Source: Bog-473 sp963753115 (GTDB lineage: Bacteria; Actinomycetota; Acidimicrobiia; Acidimicrobiales; RAAP-2). Taken from it: a stretch of 64,000 nt of DNA. Location of the stretch: NCBI GenBank assembly GCA_963753115.1, contig CAVWBB010000016.1, forward strand, positions 1 through 64,000. Reading direction: 5' to 3'. Made by a program: the position numbers and the translations under genes. Positions 55,485-64,000 of this stretch are shown here, piece by piece (position 1 is the first letter of the stretch; the number at the start of each line of letters is the position of its first letter). Below the pieces are notes generated by a model. It worked only from the letters and a program-made list of their open reading frames with translations, searched no databases and was not told the DNA's origin.

Positions 55485-55993
55485 CGAATACGAGGGTGTT
55501 TGAGCCCAATGACCTCGATGTCCGCATCCGGCGCCTCGAGGACGAGTCAGCGATCCAACGCCTCGTCATGTCGTACGGCCCGGCAGCCGACGCCGGACAG
55601 TCCAGCTTCGCGGCCGGGCTCTGGCTTCAGGACGGCGAGTACGACTGGGATGCGAACCGCGAGCCCCGCCGCGGTTCCGGAGCCGTTGATGCGATGCTGC
55701 AGACTGATGCGCACCGCCACCTCATGGCAGAGGGCGTGGCTCACTTCGGAGGACCGCTCCTCGTCGAGGTCGATGGCGACCGGGCAAATGCGGTCAATTA
55801 CTCCTTGATCATGCGTCGCGAGGAGGAGCGGTTCTACCTCTGGCGCGTGAGTGCTGTGCGGTGGGACCTGGAGCGGTCAGGTTCCACCTGGCGAGTGCGG
55901 CGACGGACCAATCGACTGCTCGACGAGACCGGAGCCGGTCGGGAGCTCTTTGGTGCCGCATTGGACGAGATCTTTCCCGGAGGCCCGCGGTGA
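55481..55993 (+). CDS. SnoaL-like (NTF2 fold) protein
   Basis: A 170-residue NTF2-like protein. IRRLEDESAIQRLVMSYGPA is the N-terminal helix, WLQDGEYDWDANREPRRGSG a strand-helix unit, and VSAVRWDLERSGSTWRVRRR closing strands. GTG 55481 is coupled to the previous small gene by a 4-base overlap, and its stop overlaps the SDR start (GTGA at 55990). Such SnoaL/SDR pairs are often parts of steroid or polyketide-like catabolism. Substrate unknown. Confidence 0.8.
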   Translation: MTNTRVFEPNDLDVRIRRLEDESAIQRLVMSYGPAADAGQSSFAAGLWLQDGEYDWDANREPRRGSGAVDAMLQTDAHRHLMAEGVAHFGGPLLVEVDGDRANAVNYSLIMRREEERFYLWRVSAVRWDLERSGSTWRVRRRTNRLLDETGAGRELFGAALDEIFPGGPR

Positions 55994-56772
55994 CGGGGCG
56001 GCTTGCAGGGAAAGTTGCAATCATCACCGGCGCCAGTACAGGCCTCGGCCCCGTGATGGCCGCCCGCTTCGTGGACGAAGGCGCGAAGGTTCTGCTCGCC
56101 GCCCGCCGCGAACATCTGGTACGAGATGCGGCGGCCGCGGCCGGCGAGGGCGCCATCGCTATGCGTGCCGACGTGACCGACGAAGACGATGTCATCGCCA
56201 TGGTCGGGCGGGCCGTCGAGGAGTTCGGCCACATCGATGTGCTGTGCAATAACGCTGCCGCACCTGGTACCGATCGGTATATCTGGGAGCAAACCCTTGA
56301 GAATTGGAATGCCACCATAGAAATTGATCTGACCGCGGCCATGCTGTGTACGCGTGAGGTCCTGAAGCAATCGATGCTCGAGCGACGGACTGGGGTGATC
56401 CTCAACTTCTCGTCCACCGCCGGCTACGCCGGGAGGACCCGCAAGAGCCATTACGTCACCGCCAAGGCGGCGCTTCGGGCTCTCACAAAGGCCGTCGCCC
56501 TTGACGTCGGCGAGTACGGCATTCGCTGCAACTGCATCGTACCCGGCGCCATTGACACTGACCTCTGGAGGAATTGGGTTCGCCGGATGGCCGACGAGCA
56601 AGGGGTGGAATACGAAGCGCATCGGGCGCGCCTCTTGCGTGGCGTCGCGCTCCATGACATCTCGTCCACGGATGACGTCGCCAATCTGGCACTCTTCCTC
56701 GCTAGCGACGAGAGCCGGACGATCACCGGGCAGTCGATCCCAGTGGATGCTGGCGGATACATGCAGGGGTAG
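55990..56772 (+). CDS. SDR-family oxidoreductase
   Basis: A 260-residue classical SDR. GKVAIITGASTGLGPVMAA, LCNNAAAPGT, and the catalytic YVTAKAALRALT are intact; the C terminus GQSIPVDAGGYMQG is typical. GTG 55990 overlaps the SnoaL stop. It is likely the oxidoreductase of a small operon with the SnoaL protein. Confidence 0.88.
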   Translation: MTGRLAGKVAIITGASTGLGPVMAARFVDEGAKVLLAARREHLVRDAAAAAGEGAIAMRADVTDEDDVIAMVGRAVEEFGHIDVLCNNAAAPGTDRYIWEQTLENWNATIEIDLTAAMLCTREVLKQSMLERRTGVILNFSSTAGYAGRTRKSHYVTAKAALRALTKAVALDVGEYGIRCNCIVPGAIDTDLWRNWVRRMADEQGVEYEAHRARLLRGVALHDISSTDDVANLALFLASDESRTITGQSIPVDAGGYMQG

Positions 56773-56784
56773 AAGGACCACTTG

Positions 56785-56934
56785 ATGCGGGGAGCCGACG
56801 CCCGAGGCCGGGCACTGGGAGGCGATCTGGCCACGGCGGCGCTCACCGCTCGGCAAAGCCTCAATGATGAGGGAGACGGGCCAGTCGCCGCCCGAACGAT
56901 TCGGCGCCGCGACCCTGGTGTGCCCGCCGTTTGA
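56785..56934 (+). CDS. possible small ORF
   Basis: A 49-residue frame (MRGADARGRALGGDLATAAL) with AGAAGGA shortly before ATG 56785, 12 bases after the SDR stop. Composition is Ala/Arg/Gly-rich without a recognisable feature. It may be non-coding. Confidence 0.2.
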   Translation: MRGADARGRALGGDLATAALTARQSLNDEGDGPVAARTIRRRDPGVPAV

Positions 56935-57022
56935 ACCGCGGACGGCCCCATTCTTATGGGTCCCACACCTAGGGAGCGGCTGCCCTCTCCCGCTCAGCCG
57001 CCGCCGGCCCTAAGCGAATACA

Positions 57023-57038
57023 TTGACGTTCACGTTAT
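57023..57038. promoter_or_regulatory. candidate MerR-type operator with double ACGT
   Basis: TTGACGTTCACGTTAT has two ACGT cores 6 bases apart (near-dyad). It lies 53 bases before the start of the MFS gene that is followed by a MerR gene, a typical place for MerR-family control. AT-rich compared with its surroundings. Confidence 0.4.
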
Positions 57039-57090
57039 AGTTAGTTGTCGTGGACGGCAGCATCGGCGGAACCTCTCAGCAGGAGACAAC

Positions 57091-58927
57091 GTGAGTAGCA
57101 ACGTGGTCAACGGTGCCGCCGGGACGAGAATTGAGGCCACCCGATCGAATCGCGCTGCACGCCTGAGTGGTACTCGACCGATTCCCCCGAGCTACAAATG
57201 GGTGGCCCTCTTTGTCTCGACGCTCGGCGTTCTCATGGCCACCATTGACGGGTCCATCACACTGATTGCCCTACCCGACATATTCCGGGGAGTCGGTATC
57301 GATCCCCTGCAGTCGGGCAATACCTTCTATCTGCTCTGGATGATCCTTGGGTTTCTGGTGGTCACCAGCGTCCTGGTGGTGACCTTCGGTCGGTTGGGCG
57401 ACATCTACGGCCGAGTGCGTACCTACAACCTCGGGTTCGCCGTGTTCACTGTCTTCTCGTTGGCCTTGAGCGTCACTTGGCTCACCGGCCATGCGGGCGG
57501 CCTGTGGCTGATAGTCATGCGGATATTCCAGGGGGTGGGTGCAGCGATGTTGTTGGCCAACTCCGCTGCAATTCTGACCGATGCCTTCCCGGCTGGGAAG
57601 CGGGGCATGGCCATGGGGATCAACCAGGCGGCCGCCTTCAGCGGCACGTTCATCGGGCTCGTTCTCGGTGGTGTGCTCGCTCCCATCAATTGGCGGCTGA
57701 TCTTCTTGGTCTCGGTCCCGGTCGGCCTGCTCGGCACGGCGATGGGATACCTGTTTCTGCATGAGCTGAGCGCACGACGCCCGGCCCGCATCGACTGGCC
57801 CGGGAAATGTCACCTTTGCCGTGGGTCTGGTGCTCGTCATGATCGGCATCACATACGGGATCGAGCCCTATGGCGGACACGCCATGGGATGGACGAACCC
57901 GCTCGTCCTCTCCTGTCTGGGCATCGGTGCCGCTCTCCTCGTCGCCTTTTGCATCATTGAGACCAGGGTCGAGCAGCCCATGTTCCGGCTACAGCTCTTC
58001 AAGATCAGGGCGTTCAGTGCGGGGGTGGTCGCAAGCTTTCTGGCCGCGTTGAGCCGCGGCGGGTTGATGTTCATGTTGATCATCTGGCTTCAGGGAATCT
58101 GGCTTCCTTTGCACGGATATTCCTTCGAAAGGACCCCGTTGTGGGCGGGTCTGGCGATGCTCCCGCTGACCGCCGGGTTCCTCATCGCGGGGCCGACGTC
58201 CGGCATTTTGTCGGACCGCTTCGGCGCCCGCCCGTTTGCCACCGGAGGCATGATCGGTACGGCCATCTGCTTCGTTCTTTTGGAGCGGATGCCTGTGAAC
58301 TTCTCGTACCCGCTCTTCGCGATCCTCTTGTTCGTTATGGGCCTGACCATGGCTGCGTTCGGTTCGCCCAATCGAGCCGCAGTGATGAGCAGTCTGCCGC
58401 CCGAGCACCGGGGGGTCGGCTCGGGCATGCAGACCACATTCCAGAACTCGGCACAGGTGCTCTCCATTGGGATCTTCTTCACGCTGCTGGTTGTCGGCCT
58501 CTCTGGCTCACTCTCCGAGAGCCTCTACCACGGGCTGGTCGCGCACGGAGTGTCAACCGAGGCAGCCGGCCAAGCGTCGAATCTCTCACCGGTCTCGACT
58601 CTCTTTGCTGCGCTGCTGGGCTACAACCCGGTGCAACACCTCGTCGGCCCCCACGCCTTGAGTCAGCTGCCACACTCACAGCAGATGGCACTCACCGGCC
58701 GGAGCTTCTTTCCCTCGCTCATTGCCAAGCCGTTCCAGTCGGGGCTCCACGCGGCGTTCGACTTCGCCATCGTGGCCAGCCTCCTGGCGGCCGCCGCCTC
58801 CTGGACTCGAGGTCCAGAAGTGTCCACTGCCTCGGATGTCGACGGCGCGCTCGCTACCATCGAGATGGACAATGCAGAACGAATCGAGGGGAACGCTCAG
58901 CCCGTCAGTGTCCGGGGCAGGGCGTAG
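57091..58927 (+). CDS. MFS (DHA2-type) transporter, frameshifted
   Basis: About 611 residues. First part: KWVALFVSTLGVLMATIDGS (TM1), FGRLGDIYGRVRTYNLGFA (loop motif), RGMAMGINQAAAFSGTFIGL (antiporter motif C region), to ARIDWPG near 57800. A homopolymer insertion in CCCGGGAAATG breaks the frame at about 57806; NVTFAVGLVLVMIGITYGI and the remaining helices read on to 58927. GTG 57091 has AGGAGA upstream. Export substrate unknown; the adjacent MerR regulator suggests an inducible efflux pump. Confidence 0.82.
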
Positions 58928-58946
58928 CAGTAGGGGAGACCGCCAC

Positions 58947-59414
58947 ATGTCGGCCAAGACAACCAAGACGCAGGCTCCACCGGTGCAGTGGAGGATCGGC
59001 GAGGTGGCGAAGCTCACGGGAGTCACCACCAGGACTCTGCGTTACTGGGAGGAACTCCAACTGCTCCAACCCAGCAACTACCGCGCCAGCGGTGAACGGC
59101 TGTACTCGCCCGCCGATGTGGCGAGGGTGACGAGGATCAAGAATCTTCAAGAGCTCCTCGGTTTCTCGTTGGCTGAGGTCCGCACCGTCCTTGATGCAGG
59201 CGACGTCAATGTGCTCGACCGGGTGCGCTCCGAGTTGAACTCGGAGCACGTTTCTCCAGAGCGACATTTGGAGCTTCTCGATGAGGGCATTGCCGCCAAC
59301 GACCAGCTCCTCGAGCGCCTGGAAGAAACGCTCGCACGAATTCAGGCGTTTCGAGACGAACGGGTGGAGTCTGGGGTTCGTTTGCGGCAGGCTCGTCGCG
59401 AATTGAGCCCGTAA
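58947..59414 (+). CDS. MerR-family transcriptional regulator
   Basis: A 155-residue activator-type regulator. WRIGEVAKLTGVTTRTLRYW is the winged HTH, followed by RLYSPADVARVTRIKNLQEL and a long C-terminal coiled-coil (ERLEETLARIQAFRDERVES). No metal- or redox-binding Cys is present, so the signal is not a classical metal ion. It directly follows the MFS gene in a likely operon and may bind the ACGT site upstream. Confidence 0.9.
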   Translation: MSAKTTKTQAPPVQWRIGEVAKLTGVTTRTLRYWEELQLLQPSNYRASGERLYSPADVARVTRIKNLQELLGFSLAEVRTVLDAGDVNVLDRVRSELNSEHVSPERHLELLDEGIAANDQLLERLEETLARIQAFRDERVESGVRLRQARRELSP

Positions 59415-59437
59415 GAGGCCAGCTTGCCTCTCCGTAA

Positions 59438-59457
59438 CGTGCAGCCCCTTTTGCACG
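59438..59457 (+). terminator. candidate terminator hairpin
   Basis: CGTGCA pairs with TGCACG across an 8-base loop 24 bases after the MerR stop. It fits the end of the MFS/MerR transcript; no long U-tract. Confidence 0.4.
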
Positions 59458-59548
59458 ACCCAACTCTTACAACGCTGGCTCGCTCAACGGGGTCAAGCCC
59501 AAAAAGTGCGCCCCTCGGTATGCGGGCGACGGTATGCGAGCGACGGTA

Positions 59549-59592
59549 TGTGCGACGGGAATCGAACCCGAAACCTGCGGATTAAGAGTCCG
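59549..59592 (-). tRNA. 3' half of a tRNA-Lys(CTT)-like gene, candidate attachment site
   Basis: On the minus strand, CGGA-CTCTTAA-TCCG is an anticodon arm (anticodon CTT) and CGGG-TTCGATT-CCCG a T arm, then TCGCACA. No D arm or 5' acceptor strand is present to its right, so this is only the 3' part. Such halves are left where integrative elements enter a tRNA 3' end. The chromosome would then lie to the left and the element to the right. Confidence 0.5.
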
Positions 59593-59800
59593 AGGCAGGG
59601 GAGTCCGTGGAGTCAGTCCAAGTCTGTGACCTGCGAGTATATCCGGTGTCGATCCAGGGATTCGGTTGATTTCCACCCAGTACCACCCAAATAGTGGGTT
59701 GGATAGTGGGGGAGGTTCTCCGTGGCAGGCCCGGGGGTTGTGACGGATCCGGTCCCACTCCGCCGGTCTAGTCTGATCTGTCATCTGGTATCATACAACC

Positions 59801-60420
59801 GTGGATGGAAAAGCCGAAGCGAGCGCAATCCTTCGCCAGTTGCGGCGAGACAATGGCCTGACTCAGCGCGACTTGGCCGCGAAGGCTGGTGTCCCCCAAT
59901 CGACCATCGCCGAAGTCGAAGTTGGACAAAGAGAGCCGTCACTCACCCTGCTGAGCAGGATCGCCGAGTCCGCCGGCCAGTCGATCGCGATAGGGCTGGT
60001 CCCTTTGCCGCGGCACAGTGCGGTTGCCACCGCCAACACGATCAAAGATCGGCTGTATGGGGATGCGGGCGAAGGGCGGTCGCTCGATATTCGTGAGGAT
60101 GGTGCGCTTCGCGCTGTCATCGATCTGAAAGACGCCCTCCGGCGATCCAGCATGAGGGATTCGATGCCCTTACCTGCCAGGCCCCAGGCCTCGTCGGGGA
60201 CACACGTTGGGATGCTTTCCTCGCTGCGATAGTTGAAGATGAGGCGGCCAGGAAGGCGATCTCTCCACCTCGCTGGACCAATGACCCGAATAGGTTCAAT
60301 CGACCCTTCTGGTATCTGTCCAAGAACCCGAGATTCCACACCTGGGAGATCGCCAACTCTCCTGGAGCGCTCATCCGTCATGGCGTGTTTGCTGCGGAAG
60401 ATGAACTTGAGAGTGTCTGA
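59801..60420 (+). CDS. XRE-family HTH regulator with C-terminal domain, frameshifted
   Basis: GTG 59801 is only 7 bases from a TATCAT -10-like box, so the mRNA may be leaderless. LRQLRRDNGLTQRDLAAKAG then VPQSTIAEVEVGQREPSL is a clear HTH. Near 60140 the frame must shift to continue as EGFDALTCQAPGLVGDTRWD, RWTNDPNRFNRPFWYLSKNP and the end HGVFAAEDELESV at 60420, the usual second domain of this antitoxin-like family. It overlaps the next gene by 20 bases. Confidence 0.7.
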
Positions 60421-60949
60421 TCTCAACCGGGACGAAATGGAGTCGGCACTCGCCGAGCTTGCAAACCAACTCAACGCTCTCAACGTCAAGGCCAAGATCT
60501 GCCTGGTTGGCGGAGCGGTCATGGTGCTTGCCTTCGATGCTCGTTTCAGCACGGGAGACATTGATGGATCGATGCATCCCACAGATGACGTTCTCGCCGT
60601 CGCCGCTGAGATCGGTGAACGCCGAGGGCTCGGTGCCGAATGGCTCAACAACTCGGCTCAACAGTTCATACCGATATTCAAGGAGCCCAACTGGCGACCG
60701 ATTCTCAAGTCGGGGAACGTTGAGATCGTCGCCGCCGATGAGCGATCGATGATGGCCATGAAAATGCGTGCCGGCCGTGGGTCGCGGGACCGCCTCGACA
60801 TCAACTTCCTCGTCAAAAGATGTGGCATCACCAGCGTTGCCGAGGCATTGCAGCTGTATGAGGAGTTCTTTCCCGAAGACCCGCTTCCAGATCGAACTCT
60901 TCCGCTGCTCGACGAAGCCATCGCGGCGCTTGGTCCCCAGTCACCGTGA
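60401..60949 (+). CDS. DUF6036/AbiEii-like nucleotidyltransferase protein
   Basis: A 182-residue protein. AKICLVGGAVMVLAFDARFS followed by TGDIDG is the nucleotidyltransferase-fold signature (Gly-Gly, then Asp-x-Asp), as in toxin-like DUF6036 proteins paired with an HTH partner. The last part (RSMMAMKMRAGRGSRDRLDI) carries the Lys often seen in AbiEii-type toxins. ATG 60401 lies inside the end of the XRE gene, so the two are coupled. Function as a toxin or defence unit is inferred. Confidence 0.7.
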   Translation: MNLRVSDLNRDEMESALAELANQLNALNVKAKICLVGGAVMVLAFDARFSTGDIDGSMHPTDDVLAVAAEIGERRGLGAEWLNNSAQQFIPIFKEPNWRPILKSGNVEIVAADERSMMAMKMRAGRGSRDRLDINFLVKRCGITSVAEALQLYEEFFPEDPLPDRTLPLLDEAIAALGPQSP

Positions 60950-61035
60950 CTTCGTCGGCAGTCGAGGCTCGGCCTATGGGGCATAAGCCCTAGAGCGCGC
61001 CTGAAACCCACCAACCCTTGTGTGCCGAAGCGGGT

Positions 61036-61189
61036 CTACTCCAGAACGAGCCCCACGTTGTAGTGCTGTATGGCGGTCTCGCGGCGATGGTACACGTCGA
61101 AAGCGAGAGCCCGTCCCCCGAGGTCGTGGCCATCGCCTCGTTTCGTCATCCCATTGGGCCATCGCCTTCGCATTCGTGTGCTTGCTCAC
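61036..61189 (-). CDS. possible small protein downstream of traA, frameshifted
   Basis: GTG 61189 overlaps the relaxase stop and begins SKHTNAKAMAQWDDETRRW. A shift near 61110 gives ALAFDVYHRRETAIQHYNVG, then LVLE to the stop at 61036. About 50 residues, no known family. The overlap with the relaxase gene supports it weakly. Confidence 0.3.
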
Positions 61190-64000
61190 AGCTCGACGCC
61201 TCTTCCCGCGTCAACGTGCGCTTGTATCTCAGCGCTACCAATGGTTCGAGATTGGTTGCTCTCGACACGACTGAGAGCGGTGGCACGGTCGGCCGCGGCC
61301 AGTGCCCGCTGGCGTTGACTCGTCTGTTCGATACTGATCGTGTTGCCCAGCTTGCCAACTGGGTTCTGTCCGCTGAGGTGCCAGCGGTCCCGGTAGGCGG
61401 CGATGGTCGAGACTTCCCTTATCCAGCGTTCGCGCCGGGCCGGGGAAGCTGGCGGGGTCCCGAGACGTTGTATCCAACTCTCGCCGGACTCCACTGCTTG
61501 GTCGGCTAGTGAACGGGCTCGCCCTTCCATGGCCTGGTCACGCTCGATTAGCGCGTGCGCTAGCTCGGGGTCGCTCACGCGCTGGATCCGGGGGATGAGG
61601 CCGGCGATCAGGTTGTCGGCTTGCCGGTTCCGACCACCGGCCGCCTGGGTCCAGCGATCCACCCGGCCGTGCAGTACAGCGGCAACGTCGACAGCATCGG
61701 CCAAGGATCGGCCGGCTACCAGGCGAGGAAGAGCGGCCTCTATGTCGAGGCCACGGGCTTCGGCGTCGCGGAAGGCGGCCTGAAGCGGGCCGTACGCTGC
61801 GCTGGCCCGAACTGTCTCGAGTTCTGCGCCACTCAGTCCTGATCGGGCGAGGAGGCGATCCCAGCGTTCTTGCTGGGCCATCGTGGCCAACGTCAGGTAT
61901 TCGGCCGACAGCCTTTCCATACCCTCGGCCTCCGCCGATTGGCGCTGGATCATGTCGTGGGCGGCCACGTCGGCCCCCTGGTTGCGCAAGACCCCGACCA
62001 GAACCTCCTTGACAGTTATCGGTTCGAATGCTTGGTCGTGGGAGGTCTGTGGGTCAGGGTCGTAGTGGGTGTCGACGTACAGGCAGTTGGATGCCCGACC
62101 TCTCGTGGCCATGACGTAGAGCACTTCGCGGGTGGTCGTCGTTGAGACCAGAGCGTGGGCGGTGTCGACCGTGCGGCCTTGCGCCCGATCCGCGCTCGAT
62201 GCGTAGGCCAGCTCGAGATGTTCGGAGACGTAGGCGGCCGGGAGGACTACCACGCCGCCACCGTTCGCCCGTTGCACCGTCATCGTCCCATCGTGATGCG
62301 TCGCTGTGACAACCCATCGATCACCGTTGCGGACCCAGTGTTGTCCCGTGGAAAGGCGTCGGTCGTTCTGGCGACTGATCACCAGGTCGCCAACCCCCGC
62401 TGTTCCTCCCCCCGCCACCGCCAACCCGTGCTCACTCACCGCACGGGCGGCGACTCGGTCGGCCCGGGCCCGGTCGTTGAGTTCGCTCACGGTACGAAGG
62501 TCGCCGGCGATCATCAGGCTTGTCTGACCCGATTCCGTATCGTCTTTCCAGGCCAAGTACAGGGCGTCGAGCATCTGGTCGCGGTCGCCATCGGCGATCC
62601 GGTCGTTGGTCGAGTAGGCATCGATGGCGTCGGGTGAACCCATCCGGAGCTCGACGCTGGCCCTCTTCTCCCAGAGGTGATGGAAGCGGCGCACGTCGGT
62701 CAGTTCGGGGGCGAGACCTTCACGATCGCGCACCAGGGCGGCGAAGGCGCCTCCGGCCTCGACCGCGCTGAGCTGGCCCTGGTCGCCCACCAAGACGACC
62801 TTTGCCCCCGCTCTCGCGGCGGCGCCCACGAGCTCGTCGAGAGCGAAGGTCCCGGCGAGGGATGCCTCGTCGACGATGACCAACTGGTCTGCTCGGAGGC
62901 GCCAACGGGCCAGCTCGTCCTCGGTGGTGCTGATGCGTTGGCGCAGTGGGGCCCGGGTATCCGAGACATTGGGAACGAATCCGAGTGCGGTGCGGAGTTC
63001 CCTGATCTTGCCAACCCGTTCGGCTTCTCGGCGGTGCTCGAAGAGCCATTTGGCGGTGTTCTCGGTGTCGATGCCGAGTTCGCCCGCCAGCACCTCGGCC
63101 GCAGCGGCGGAGGGGGCGAGGCCAAGTACCGAACCCACGCCGTGTTCGGTCTCCCATGCCGCACGCAGGCCGGCCATCGTGGTGGACTTGCCCGTCCCGG
63201 CCGGCCCGATCAAGACGTCGAGTCGGCGCCCCGACGTGGCGATTTGTTCGATGGCCAGGATCTGGTCAGCGGACAAGGTGTGGTCCCGGCGCGGCAAGTT
63301 GGCCTCCGTGACGGCGGCCACTGTGCCGCGCAGTGACCGCGGGAGCGCCGAACTGACGTCCGGCGTTGAGCAGGCGTCCCTCGGCCTCCAAGAGCGTGGT
63401 GGTGGTGTAGACCTCGTGCCCTTTGGCCCGGAACCGACTCGTCCCATCGGGCCGCCGCAACGCTTCGGGAGTGTGGTGCAGTTCGGGTGCCGAGATGAGC
63501 AGCGATTGGCCGAGAGCCAGCTCGACCGTGCGCTCGGCGACGGCGATCCGCTCGTCGGGCGAGGCGAAGCGGACGCCGTGGAGCTGGCGGTGGACCTCGG
63601 CCAAGACGTTGGCTCGACTGAACGTGGCCCGACGTTCGGCCACCTGTTCGACGGCGACACCGGCCGCGTCGGACAGGATCCCGTCGGCGAGGTCATCCGC
63701 GTGCAGTAGTGGCAGGTCGTTACGTTCGGCCAGTTCGGCGACCCACGAGATCGGCTCGTCGCCGATGTACGGGTTCGGCCCGTCGGCGCCAGCCCCCTGT
63801 CATCTCGGCCAGGCTGTGATGCTCTTTGGCCGGGCGGGTCTCAAGCGTGGCCCGGCGCCGCAGCTCGAGCACCTGCGCCGTTGTTGGTTGGCGGCCGTGG
63901 GCGGCGACGAACTCGCCCAAGAGCGCTGTCTTGCGTTCCTCGATGGCCGCGGAGCGCTGGGAGAACTCGGCCATCAGGGCTTCGGAGACGCCGGTCACTT
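61186..64000 (-). CDS. traA: TraA-like MobF relaxase-helicase, partial and frameshifted
   Basis: The gene enters from the right edge, so the N-terminal relaxase domain lies outside. Visible parts in order: ERKTALLGEFVAAHGRQPTT, then in a second frame VAERRATFSRANVLAEVHRQ and FRAKGHEVYTTTTLLEAEGR, then the RecD-like helicase: VLIGPAGTGKSTTMAGLRAA (Walker A), LVIVDEASLAGTFALDELVG, KVVLVGDQGQLSAVEAGGAF and SSADRAQGRTVDTAHALVST. Long helical C terminus ends at 61186. Frame breaks near 63800, 63700 and 63340. The motif set is that of conjugative MobF relaxases of Actinobacteria. Confidence 0.8.

Larger units (their letters stand above)
59549..64000. mobile_element. left part of an integrated conjugative-type element
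   Basis: Inferred from the tRNA fragment at 59549-59592, the XRE/DUF6036 pair and a MobF relaxase-helicase gene running off the right end. An intact tRNA-Lys and integrase should lie at the other end, beyond the window. The boundary is not confirmed by a second att copy. Confidence 0.5.

Noticed and set aside
59549..59640. Complete tRNA gene
   Set aside because: No D arm, no 5' acceptor strand and no pairing partner for the 3' end in the adjacent sequence; only the 3' half is present.
59467..59784. 105-residue minus-strand frame over the tRNA fragment
   Set aside because: It reads through the tRNA-like sequence, a classic source of false proteins.

Overview
The window is high-GC, densely coded DNA with many GTG and TTG starts. 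It is almost certainly from an actinobacterium (Actinomycetota). The protein with 42-residue GGIFSYGDA repeats, the Actinobacteria-type LigD parts, the DMT/SDR/amidohydrolase gene families and the c-di-GMP-I riboswitch leader would all suit an Acidimicrobiia-like soil or freshwater lineage, but that class assignment is inference. No rRNA and no complete tRNA gene is present.

Layout. 0.2-10.4 kb is a membrane and stress block: alpha/beta hydrolase, DHA2-type MFS exporter, PAP2 phosphatase, SulP transporter, diacylglycerol-kinase-like lipid kinase, PPK2, two SHOCT proteins and a DUF6325-like protein. 11.9-17.5 kb is a tight plus-strand operon (SDR, amidohydrolase, acetoacetate-decarboxylase-like protein, second amidohydrolase, methyltransferase, DMT transporter) with a candidate operator and promoter. 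17.5-21.4 kb is a minus-strand lipid and redox block (SDR, acyl-CoA dehydrogenase, type II NADH dehydrogenase, NUDIX). 21.5-31.5 kb is mixed housekeeping: SnoaL protein, aldo/keto reductase, ArfB-like factor, SurE, aldose epimerase, SDR, MpaB-like oxygenase, PanE, DinB protein, arylsulfatase.

31.5-37.7 kb is a minus-strand sugar operon (ROK kinase, substrate-binding protein, ATPase, permease) followed by a beta-propeller protein. The first four genes are cut by many frameshifts. 37.8-48.5 kb carries a phosphoribosyltransferase, TIG-domain protein, cyclopropane synthase, isocitrate/isopropylmalate dehydrogenase-like gene, a LigD split into a polymerase protein and a phosphoesterase-ligase protein, a YihY protein and a sulfotransferase. 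49-52.4 kb has acetolactate decarboxylase, a peroxiredoxin-like protein, nitronate monooxygenase and a VOC protein.

The most interesting part is 52.5-64 kb. It contains an arylsulfatase gene whose whole catalytic core is deleted. Next is a c-di-GMP-I riboswitch in front of a secreted repeat protein with a GH26-like glycosidase domain. Then come a SnoaL/SDR/MFS/MerR group with a candidate MerR operator, and the left edge of an integrated mobile element. That edge is marked by a 3'-half tRNA-Lys-like sequence, followed by an XRE/DUF6036 pair and a MobF (TraA-type) relaxase-helicase that runs off the right end.

A caution for all users: roughly 18 genes read correctly only if one or more frameshifts are allowed, and their motifs stay intact across the shifts. 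Either the assembly has residual indel errors or some genes are recent pseudogenes. The 33-37.7 kb sugar operon is by far the worst affected.
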